Origin: an uncultured Eggerthellaceae bacterium
GTDB lineage: Bacteria; Actinomycetota; Coriobacteriia; Coriobacteriales; Eggerthellaceae
Length of the DNA stretch: 64,000 nt
Direction: 5' to 3'
NCBI GenBank assembly: GCA_910580205.1
Contig: CAJTVP010000001.1
Coordinates: 40,223 to 104,222 of the forward strand
Under the pieces are notes generated by a model that ran no database searches, was not told the origin of the DNA, and worked only from the letters and a program-made list of their open reading frames with translations. Every line of letters begins with the position of its first letter. Positions within the stretch are counted from its first letter, which is position 1. A program made the translations under genes and the position numbers. Of the stretch, positions 8,003 through 14,538 are shown in pieces.

Positions 8003-8578
8003 ATGGACATACGCGCGGAAAGAACACGCGCTCTCTTGCGGGATGCGTTCGAGGATCTGCTTGAGGAAGAGCCGTTCGAGGCCATATCGGTGAGCGAGAT
8101 CTGCGCGCGTTCCACGGTGCGCCGCGCCACGTTCTACCGGCATTTCGAGGATAAGAATGCGTTCTTCGAATGGTATCTGAGCACCATAACCGACCGGTTC
8201 GTGAGCGAACTATCGGGCAACCACGACGAACTGGGGCTTCGCGAATACGTTGAGCTCATGCATCGCAAGCTTGTGGATTTCCTGGAAATGCATAGAAACT
8301 GGTTCATGAAGACCATGGGACGCAACGCGCTGGCGGGTTCGCTGGACATGATCATGGAGCAGGTTGCCATCGGGGTGGCCCAGCATGTTGACGCCTACGC
8401 CTTTGAGAACGGCTTTGCGTTGGATGCCGAGCCCGAGTTCATCAGCCTGTTCTACACGGGCGGAATGGTGCACACCCTGCGCTATTGGATGCTTGCCGGC
8501 AAGCCGTTCCCGGTAGACGATCTGGTGGAAGGGTCCACCGAGTTCTTGATGCGGTATGTGGAAGGCGCGGTCGCCTGA
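8003..8578 (+). CDS. TetR family regulator of the molybdoenzyme operon
   Basis: A 191-residue regulator. The helix-turn-helix is at about 28-47 (AISVSEICARSTVRRATFYR, then HFEDKN). The C-terminus is a helical effector domain with several Trp, Phe and Met residues that could line an aromatic ligand pocket. An upstream in-frame ATG at 7835 is rejected because it lies inside the first palindrome; GGGAGAG at about 7994-8000 supports the ATG at 8003. Divergence from the molybdoenzyme operon and two palindromes between them imply that it senses the enzyme's substrate or product. Family is certain and target inferred. Confidence 0.88.
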   Translation: MDIRAERTRALLRDAFEDLLEEEPFEAISVSEICARSTVRRATFYRHFEDKNAFFEWYLSTITDRFVSELSGNHDELGLREYVELMHRKLVDFLEMHRNWFMKTMGRNALAGSLDMIMEQVAIGVAQHVDAYAFENGFALDAEPEFISLFYTGGMVHTLRYWMLAGKPFPVDDLVEGSTEFLMRYVEGAVA

Positions 8579-8609
8579 CCTGCCATGACTGCTGCGCGAG
8601 GCCGGGCAG

Positions 8610-9419
8610 CTATCTTGCAACAGCCACCGACAGGGTGCAGCGGTAGTGCGCCTCGTCGGTGTCCAGCAGGCGCGTCTGGCTGACCTCGTACCAAGGCCCT
8701 TCCGTCTGCAGGCCCTCGCGCTTCAGGAAGGCCGCTAGCTGTCGATATGCGCTGCCGACCTCCTTCCAGGGCCCAGCGTAGCCGATGCAGGCGTATTCAC
8801 CGGCGGACAGCGTGCGCACCGTGCCGAAGGGCGCGCGCCGTGGCTTCTTCGGCAGCACGTAGAAGAACTCCTGGTAGCTGGGCAGCGCGTCGGCGTCCAC
8901 GGAAGCCGTCACGCCATAGGGGGCGATGGCGGCCTCCGCTCCGAGCTTCGCCAGCCCCTCCATGACAGTCGCATCCTTCGCCAGCACGCCTTCCCAGTCG
9001 CCGTCTATCGTGAGGCCGCTCACGTTCTCCACCGCGAGCATGACGCGTTCGGGAAGGAATCGCACGGCAGGTTGCAGGCATGCCTCCTGCGCCACCGCAG
9101 CCTGGTGCCCTATCTCGGCCAGCAGGCGCTCCGACCGGCGCAGCTCAGCCATACGCTGTTTCAAGGCATCCGCGTTCTCGTCGGCCAGCGCCGCCAGCCG
9201 CTCCGGGTCGGGCGCGTCCAGCATGGCGCGCACCTGGGCCAATGAGAACCCCGCCTGGGTCATGGCGCGGATGACCGAGAAGCGTGCGAAATCGGCCATG
9301 GAATAGTTGCGGTAGCGGTTGGCGCCCTTCTCCGCCGGGTGCAGCAGTCCTATGTCGTCGTAATGGATGAGCGTGTTCTTGGTGGTGCCGCACAGGCGCG
9401 CGAACTCGCCGGATCTCAT
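8610..9419 (-). CDS. MerR family regulator with GyrI-like effector domain
   Basis: A 269-residue BmrR-like regulator. The winged helix of MerR type lies at about 3-70 (GTTKNTLIHYDDIGLLHP), a coiled-coil dimer helix at about 75-110, and a GyrI-like multidrug-binding domain at about 115-268. It is divergent from the paired SMR exporter. A promoter with the 19-bp spacer diagnostic of MerR-type activation lies between them at 9444-9474. The likely job is to activate the exporter on binding a cationic or lipophilic drug. Confidence 0.88.
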   Translation of the reverse strand: MRSGEFARLCGTTKNTLIHYDDIGLLHPAEKGANRYRNYSMADFARFSVIRAMTQAGFSLAQVRAMLDAPDPERLAALADENADALKQRMAELRRSERLLAEIGHQAAVAQEACLQPAVRFLPERVMLAVENVSGLTIDGDWEGVLAKDATVMEGLAKLGAEAAIAPYGVTASVDADALPSYQEFFYVLPKKPRRAPFGTVRTLSAGEYACIGYAGPWKEVGSAYRQLAAFLKREGLQTEGPWYEVSQTRLLDTDEAHYRCTLSVAVAR

Positions 9420-9443
9420 GGCGAACCTCCGTGAAAAATATTG

Positions 9444-9474
9444 TTGACCCTATGGTTACCCGATAGTTTAGCAT
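9444..9474 (+). promoter_or_regulatory. MerR-type promoter TTGACC-19-TAGCAT
   Basis: TTGACC at 9444-9449 and TAGCAT at 9469-9474 are separated by 19 bp, the over-long spacer that MerR proteins untwist. The spacer carries CTAT...ATAG outer arms (9450-9453 and 9463-9466) as a dyad. It points at the SMR genes starting at 9549. Confidence 0.7.
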
Positions 9475-9548
9475 CGAATGCAATCACCGGGAAAGCTGCT
9501 TGGCGCCAGTGTTTTGCTGCCGGCGGCAACGACGAGAAGGGGTGGATC

Positions 9549-9869
9549 GTGCCATATCTGATGTTGGCGGCAGCGGTGGTCTGCGAGGTGTTCGGCACCT
9601 CCATGATGAAGCTGTCGGATGGTTTCCAGAGGAAGGCGCCCATCGTAGGGATCGTCGCCGGCTACGCGCTGGCGTTCGCGCTTTTGGGGCTGGCCGTGAA
9701 GGAGCTGCCACTGGGGCTTGCCTACGGCATCTGGGGCGGCGCGGGCGCGGCGCTGACCGCCGTGGTGGGCGCCGTGTTCTGGAAGGAAGGCATGGGCGCG
9801 CGCAAGATCATCGGCGTGCTGCTGGTGGTCGCAGGCATCGCGGCCATGGAGATGGGGGCCATGCTATGA
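9549..9869 (+). CDS. SMR family multidrug exporter subunit 1
   Basis: A small multidrug resistance protein with four predicted helices. The GTG at 9549, behind GAAGGGG, gives 106 residues, the family norm; an upstream ATG at 9441 would add 36 residues and overlap the promoter. The essential membrane glutamate is E13 in VCEVFGTSMMK, and the GLAYGIWGG loop of helix 3 is present. It is the first of two SMR genes, coupled through a tiny ORF, so the exporter is probably a heterodimer like EbrAB or YkkCD. Proton-coupled export of quaternary cations is the family role. Confidence 0.9.
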   Translation: MPYLMLAAAVVCEVFGTSMMKLSDGFQRKAPIVGIVAGYALAFALLGLAVKELPLGLAYGIWGGAGAALTAVVGAVFWKEGMGARKIIGVLLVVAGIAAMEMGAML

Positions 9870-9949
9870 GGAACCCCGTCACATTCGTCGTGATCGTGCT
9901 GCTGGCCATCGCTTTGGTCAGCGCGGTAGGAAGGAGGATCGGAGCATGA
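9866..9949 (+). CDS. 27-residue single-helix membrane microprotein between SMR subunits
   Basis: ATG at 9866 overlaps the TGA of the first SMR gene (ATGA), and its own TGA at 9947-9949 overlaps the ATG of the second (ATGA). The product has 27 residues: a short N-terminus (MRNPVT), about 15 hydrophobic residues and a basic tail (GRRIGA). An AAGGAGGATCGG box for the second SMR lies within it. Exact end-to-end coupling argues for translation, either to carry ribosomes from one subunit to the next or as a third membrane component. I know no named family. Confidence 0.6.
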   Translation: MRNPVTFVVIVLLAIALVSAVGRRIGA

Positions 9950-10317
9950 GGAAATACTATCTGCTTCTGGCGGCATCCATCGTGTGCGAGGTGTTCGGCA
10001 CCTCCATGTTGAAGGCATCGAACGGGTTCACCGAGCCGGTGCTCACCGCGCTGTTCGTCGTGGGCTATCTGGCCTGCTTCACGTTCCTCACCTTCGCGTT
10101 GAAGGGCCTGCCCTTGGGCGCCGCTTACGGCATCTGGTCGGGTGTGGGCGTGGCGGCGGTGTCCATCATCGGCGCTGTCGTGTGGCACGACCCCTTCAAC
10201 GCCGTGGTGCTGTTGGGCATCGCGTTGGTCATCGTGGGCGTGGTGCTGCTGGAGACGTCCACCGGCAAGGAGCCGGGCTGCAAGGATAAAACGGACGCAG
10301 AGCCCATGGGCCTCTAG
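9946..10317 (+). CDS. SMR family multidrug exporter subunit 2
   Basis: A 123-residue SMR protein. The conserved membrane glutamate is E15 in VCEVFGTSMLK, with GAAYGIWSG in helix 3. The C-terminal tail (KEPGCKDKTDAEP) is longer and more polar than in subunit 1, as in paired SMRs where the tails help fix opposite topologies. It is translationally coupled to the microprotein ORF. Export of toxic cations under the MerR regulator is inferred from family and context. Confidence 0.9.
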   Translation: MRKYYLLLAASIVCEVFGTSMLKASNGFTEPVLTALFVVGYLACFTFLTFALKGLPLGAAYGIWSGVGVAAVSIIGAVVWHDPFNAVVLLGIALVIVGVVLLETSTGKEPGCKDKTDAEPMGL

Positions 10318-10360
10318 CGTGGCAGAAGCCGACGTTTGCCAAAATCCGAACCACAGTTCC

Positions 10361-11320
10361 CTATGCCGGAGTGCTCAGCTCGGCCAGCAGCGGGCCGTAG
10401 CGCCGATGTAGGCGCACGACGTTGGCGGATTCGATGGCATCGCGCAGGAAGAAGCCGATGACCAGCGGGACCCACCAGAGCGGCGTTTCCAGCGAAGGCA
10501 GGAAGAACATGCAGACGGAGGCGAACACGCATACGGCTGCGACGGCATGGGCTGCGGTGATGCAGCGCGAGAGCGAGCGCTTCATCACCAGCAGCACGGG
10601 CTTCAGACGCCCGTCGGCGGTCTGTTCGACGTCGTAGATCGAGCGGCGTGCGAGCGTGCGCAGGTTGTAGAGCTCGTAGCTGGGTGAGACAGCTGCGCGG
10701 TCGCCATGCATCACCAACCCGACGCCTAGGCCCACGAGCGCCAGCACTACGCCGTCCGAGACCTCGTAGGCCGCCGAACCCGAGTCGATGAACAAGGCAT
10801 CGACGTTGTGGGCCGCCTGCGGCTCCAGCCCCAGGGTCGCCAGGTGGACGGCGAAGGCGCAGCCGAGCAGCGCGACGCCTGCGAGCGCGAACCTTTTCCC
10901 GTGGATTCTGGCGGCCGCAATCCTTGCAGGGTCGGAACGCTTGCCGATGTAGGGATGTGCCGCGCGGAATGCGCTGGCCTCTTCCTTCGCTCTCCTCTGG
11001 ACGAACAGCGCCGCCACCAGGAACGCGAAGAAGAGAGCCATGGACACCACGTGGGACTGCGCGTAGTCCGTCTCGACGAACTCCTTGGTGAGGATGCCAA
11101 GCAGCTTGTCCAGAAAGCTGCCTACCGTGGTGCCGTCGGCCCCGAACGAGGTGGCCACCAGCGCTCCGAAGTGCATGGCGGAAAACGCCAGGATCACGAG
11201 CGCCGTGCCGAGCGACTCCAATGCGGCCATGCGGCGCTGGAAGGCATCGAAGCTGCAGTCTCGTTCCACTTCGCGGGCTGCGTCCTCGATGGCGAGGGCC
11301 GCGCTCTGGGTTTGTCGCAT
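10361..11320 (-). CDS. multi-pass membrane protein of unknown function
   Basis: I start at the ATG at 11320 (MRQTQSAA), giving 319 residues; the upstream extension is Arg-rich and unlike protein. There are about six hydrophobic segments, with long polar stretches around 110-140 and 205-240. A charged amphipathic helix occurs at about 10-32. No catalytic motif or named domain is recognised. It shares its strand with the ABC-F gene upstream, across a 190-bp gap. Confidence 0.65.
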   Translation of the reverse strand: MRQTQSAALAIEDAAREVERDCSFDAFQRRMAALESLGTALVILAFSAMHFGALVATSFGADGTTVGSFLDKLLGILTKEFVETDYAQSHVVSMALFFAFLVAALFVQRRAKEEASAFRAAHPYIGKRSDPARIAAARIHGKRFALAGVALLGCAFAVHLATLGLEPQAAHNVDALFIDSGSAAYEVSDGVVLALVGLGVGLVMHGDRAAVSPSYELYNLRTLARRSIYDVEQTADGRLKPVLLVMKRSLSRCITAAHAVAAVCVFASVCMFFLPSLETPLWWVPLVIGFFLRDAIESANVVRLHRRYGPLLAELSTPA

Positions 11321-11510
11321 GGGTCCCGCCACGGCGGCTCTCCGTCTTCTTCCAAATGATGCGCCCTGCCATTCCGGCGCTTTTTTCGAAGGATACCGTC
11401 CTGCGCAGTCAAAGGCATGCCGCCCACGCTCTTGTTGGGAATCCGTTGCTGACGCCTGTGTCCCTCTGCAGAGCAGCGGGGGCGAAGCGATAGCAAAGGG
11501 GCGGCCCTGC

Positions 11511-12998
11511 CTAGGCAACGATCAGGGTCGAGGAACCGCCGCAGCGCTTCGTCATCCATTGCCGGCTGGCGACCGCTGCCCTCAGGGCGGCATCGTGGGT
11601 CACCAGGACGAAGGCGCCCGGGAAGGCCGCCAGCATGTCTTCGAGCGCCCGGATGGAGCCCATGTCCAGGTGGTTCGTCGGCTCGTCCAGCACTAGCAGT
11701 TCCGGCTCGTCCAACAGCTGCTCGGCAAGGAGTAGCTTCCGCAGCTCTCCCGGGCTGATGTCGCGCCCGTCGAGCAGCCGGTCGGGATCGGAGTTGAGCC
11801 TGCCCACGATGGACAGAACCTGCCCGGCGTGGGCCCTGTCCAGCCCTCGAAGCGCCTCCAAGGCCTCTTCGCGTGTGGCTTCCTCGATGGCCTGGGGCAC
11901 GTAGGCCCAGCGCACCGTGGCGGGGACCCCAGTCAGAAGGTGGCGCACGAAGACGCTCTTGCCGCTGCCGTTGTCCCCGCAGACGGCCACATGGTCGGTG
12001 GGCGCCACCCACAGCTCCGGCACGGACAGCGCGAAGTCGCCCGCATGCACGGTGCCTGCCTCGATGTGCGTGACGTGCCGGCCGCGGGACGCGGCGCCAT
12101 AGGCGGCCATCCCCCCGTCGTAGCGCTTGGGCGCCGAGAGCCCGGACAGCTCGGCGACCGCCCGGGCAAGCCGCCTCTCCATGCTCGCCGACTGCTTCCC
12201 GGCGATGGCGTCCTTGCCGCTCACGATGGCGCGGCCGATCCTCTCACGCCCGTCGCTGTCGCCCCTGGCGAGCCCCTTCTTGCTGCGGCGCCCCTTCGCC
12301 TTCGCCGCCTCGTCCCGCCTGCGGGCGGCCTCGTTCCGCAGGCGCATGACCTCTCGCTTGGCATCGGCGCGGGCCTTTTGCGCACAAGCCCGCGCAAGGT
12401 CTGCCTCCCGCTGGGCAGCGCTATAGCCGCCGGGGCGCATGACGAAGCGGCCTCCCTCGAACATGAGGCACTGGGCGGCGATGCGGTCGAGCAATGCCCG
12501 GTCGTGCGATATGAGGATGCCGACCCCCTTAAAGGCCGCGAGCGCCTCGGCAACCGCCCCGCGCGCGCCTTCGTCGAGATCGTTGGTTGGTTCGTCGACC
12601 ACGAGGACGTCGGGGTCGCACCACAGCACGCACGCCAGCTGCAGCCGCTTGCGCTGGCCGTCCGACAGGGTTCCGTACTCGAAGGGCCACTGCTCTTCGA
12701 TGGCCAGGAGGCTCCTGATGGCAACGGCGCGGCGCCCCCAGTCGCCCGCGAACTCCCAGAGGAAATCCGGCGGAAGGGACGGGTCTTGGACGCAGTAGGC
12801 GGAATGCAGCCGTGGCGACACGGTGCCGGAATCCGGGTCGAGCGCGCGGGCGGCGATGCGGGCCAGGGTCGTCTTGCCGCAGCCGTTGTCGCCGACGATG
12901 CCCGTCCACCCTTGGGGAAACGTGACGGTGACGTCGTCGACGGCGTCGAGGGCGGCGCCCGGATAGCCGTAGGTGATGTGGGAGAGATTCAACTGCAT
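11511..12998 (-). CDS. ABC-F family ATPase (ribosome protection type)
   Basis: A soluble protein of 495 residues with two ABC domains and no membrane part. Domain 1 has GDNGCGKTT (36-44), signature LSDGQRKRLQ and VVDEPTNDLD. A basic linker rich in Arg, Ala and Lys follows. Domain 2 has GDNGSGKS, the variant signature SPGELRKLLLAEQL and VLDEPTNHLD. ABC-F proteins act on the ribosome, either as antibiotic-resistance factors or as translation factors. It is short for the family and close in style to Lsa/Msr-like or uncharacterised gut forms. AAAGGATG precedes the ATG. Possible control by a tiny leader ORF is noted separately. Confidence 0.85.
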   Translation of the reverse strand: MQLNLSHITYGYPGAALDAVDDVTVTFPQGWTGIVGDNGCGKTTLARIAARALDPDSGTVSPRLHSAYCVQDPSLPPDFLWEFAGDWGRRAVAIRSLLAIEEQWPFEYGTLSDGQRKRLQLACVLWCDPDVLVVDEPTNDLDEGARGAVAEALAAFKGVGILISHDRALLDRIAAQCLMFEGGRFVMRPGGYSAAQREADLARACAQKARADAKREVMRLRNEAARRRDEAAKAKGRRSKKGLARGDSDGRERIGRAIVSGKDAIAGKQSASMERRLARAVAELSGLSAPKRYDGGMAAYGAASRGRHVTHIEAGTVHAGDFALSVPELWVAPTDHVAVCGDNGSGKSVFVRHLLTGVPATVRWAYVPQAIEEATREEALEALRGLDRAHAGQVLSIVGRLNSDPDRLLDGRDISPGELRKLLLAEQLLDEPELLVLDEPTNHLDMGSIRALEDMLAAFPGAFVLVTHDAALRAAVASRQWMTKRCGGSSTLIVA

Positions 12999-13128
12999 GG
13001 CGGCATCCTTTCGGAAGGCCGCGCTGACAAGGCCGTGCGGTTCGATGGGCTCGAAGGGGGAAACAGCAACGCAACACCTCTACAGCGCGACGGGAAGGTC
13101 GGTTCTGCAAGGTGCCCAGAGGGCGTTG

Positions 13129-13140
13129 CTATTTCTTCAT
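13129..13140 (-). promoter_or_regulatory. possible MKK leader peptide ORF ahead of the ABC-F gene
   Basis: ATG AAG AAA TAG on the minus strand, with AAGGATC 6 bp upstream, 130 bp before the ABC-F start. A -10-like TATACT (complement of 13200-13205) lies about 60 bp further upstream. Resistance ABC-F genes are often controlled by short basic leader peptides that stall ribosomes. No clear anti-terminator fold was found, so this is tentative. Confidence 0.25.
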
Positions 13141-13269
13141 GCACTGATCCTTACTCGAAGCGGTGCTTGCCAAAGGCCCCGCCGGAATGATGCAAGGGGA
13201 GTATACCACGCGCCGCGCTGTAGGCAGTGGCGTATTCCTTTCGGACGGCTGCCGCCCATGCGGCGCGGC

Positions 13270-13275
13270 TATAAT
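13270..13275 (+). promoter_or_regulatory. -10 element TATAAT ahead of the flavodoxin gene
   Basis: A perfect TATAAT, 121 bp before the start at 13396, with no clear -35 at 16-18 bp. It implies a roughly 110-nt transcribed leader containing the folded element at 13299-13367. The 13000-13395 gap otherwise holds the possible ABC-F leader and promoter on the other strand. Confidence 0.5.
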
Positions 13276-13298
13276 CCAATGGAACGGATCACGAAGGC

Positions 13299-13367
13299 GG
13301 CGGCATGCACGGCGCGGGGCCGAAAATCCGCAGGATGCGGGACCGAAAGCCCGCAAGGCGTGCCGCC
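13299..13367 (+). ncRNA. three-way-junction leader RNA upstream of a flavodoxin
   Basis: The outer stem GGCGGCATGC (13299-13308) pairs with GCGTGCCGCC (13358-13367) with one wobble. It encloses a hairpin GCGG/CCGC (13314-13317 with 13328-13331) and a hairpin GCGGG/CCCGC (13337-13341 with 13350-13354). Both inner loops carry CCGAAA. The shape is riboswitch-like, but I could not match it to a known class. Confidence 0.35.
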
Positions 13368-13395
13368 GGAAACCGGAAAGGGCAAGGGGGAAGCC

Positions 13396-13938
13396 ATGGC
13401 GAAGAACATCCTGGTGGTGCATGCGAGCCCGCGCGAGGGCGGCAATTCCAGCATGTTGGCGGATGAGTTCATGAAGGGCGCGGAAGCGGCTGGCAATACG
13501 GTGACGCGCGTGAACGTGGGTCGCGCCAAGATCAACGGCTGCATGGCCTGTGAATACTGCTTCTCCCATGACGGCGCGTGTTGCCAGCAGGATGCCATGC
13601 AAGAGCTCTATCCGCTGCTGCGCGAGGCCGACGTGCTGGTGTACGCCACGCCCATGTACTACTACAACTTCCCATCGCAGCTGCGCGCCTTCCAGGATCG
13701 CATGTTCTGCGGCATCGCCAAGCCGTTCAACATCCCGCAGGTCGCGCTGCTGCTGTGCTTCGAGGATAAAGACGCTTCCACCTGCGAGCCGCTGCTGGGC
13801 GCTTATCGGGTGGCCGCTGCCTATTGCAAGCAGGAGAGCATCGGCGAAGTCGTCGTGAACAACATCTATGAGAAGGGTGCCATCGCCGGCAATCCCGGCC
13901 TTAAAGAGGCCTACGATCTGGGCGCATCCATCAGCTAG
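13396..13938 (+). CDS. flavodoxin-like NAD(P)H-dependent FMN oxidoreductase
   Basis: A 180-residue flavodoxin-fold protein of the NADPH-dependent FMN reductase/iron-sulfur flavoprotein type. The phosphate-binding loop is ASPREGGNSS (about 10-19). CMACEYC at about 50-56 and a nearby CC could hold a cluster or act as a redox pair, and TPMYYYNFPSQLRAFQDR is the family FMN loop. AAGGGGGAAG precedes the ATG at 13396. It is probably an electron donor or quinone/nitro reductase. It stands alone behind a structured leader. Confidence 0.85.
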   Translation: MAKNILVVHASPREGGNSSMLADEFMKGAEAAGNTVTRVNVGRAKINGCMACEYCFSHDGACCQQDAMQELYPLLREADVLVYATPMYYYNFPSQLRAFQDRMFCGIAKPFNIPQVALLLCFEDKDASTCEPLLGAYRVAAAYCKQESIGEVVVNNIYEKGAIAGNPGLKEAYDLGASIS

Positions 13939-13949
13939 GCGACGGACCC

Positions 13950-14516
13950 CTACAGCGCAGTGCCTTTGGTGGGCACGAAGAAGCGCTCGGATAGCGCGCC
14001 TTCCAGCGTGAGCAGCTTCACCTTCTTGTCGATGCCCCCTGCATAGCCAGTCAGGCTGCCATTCGCACCCACCACGCGGTGACAGGGGATGATGATGGAT
14101 ATGGGGTTGTGGCCCACCGCACCGCCGACCGCTTGGGCTGACATCTTCTGCTTGCCGTCTTCCTGGGCGAGTTCAGCTGCAAGGTCGCCGTAGGTGCGCG
14201 TCTGCCCATAGGGGATCTCAAGCAGCTTGCGCCATACGCGCTGACGGAATGAGCTGCCCAGGGGTTCCAACGGCAGCTCGGCCGGGTCGGGCTGCTCACC
14301 GGCGAAATACCGGTCAAGCCACCGCGCCGTCCGGACGAACACATCCAGCCCATCATCGGGGACCATCTCGCCGACGACGGTAGAAGCGTAGTACTTCTGG
14401 CCGGGGAGCCAAAGCCCCACCAGATCCTTCCCGTCGCTCGCCAAGGTGATGGGACCGAACATCTCGCTCTCGTAGGTGGTGGAGTAGATGGTCTGCGGGG
14501 TCGCCTTCTTGGTCAT
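13950..14516 (-). CDS. ogt: methylated-DNA--protein-cysteine S-methyltransferase
   Basis: Suicide repair protein that takes the methyl group from O6-methylguanine. It has 188 residues; the acceptor Cys145 lies in IIPCHRVVG, and VWRKLLEIPYGQTRTYGDLA is the helix-turn-helix entry to the active site. The ATG at 14516 has AAGGAG six bases upstream and lies 22 bp after the stop of the Ada-AlkA gene, so the two form an operon. Together they rebuild the activities of E. coli Ada plus AlkA, with the O6 domain on a separate chain. Confidence 0.93.
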   Translation of the reverse strand: MTKKATPQTIYSTTYESEMFGPITLASDGKDLVGLWLPGQKYYASTVVGEMVPDDGLDVFVRTARWLDRYFAGEQPDPAELPLEPLGSSFRQRVWRKLLEIPYGQTRTYGDLAAELAQEDGKQKMSAQAVGGAVGHNPISIIIPCHRVVGANGSLTGYAGGIDKKVKLLTLEGALSERFFVPTKGTAL

Positions 14517-14538
14517 GAAATCTCCTTCGTTCCGTTCG

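Noticed and set aside
10422..11359. plus-strand frames opposite the membrane protein gene
   Set aside because: No motifs or ribosome sites; third-position GC pattern favours the minus-strand frame.
13299..13367. FMN riboswitch before the flavodoxin gene
   Set aside because: The conserved FMN-aptamer sequence blocks are not present, though the fold is riboswitch-like.
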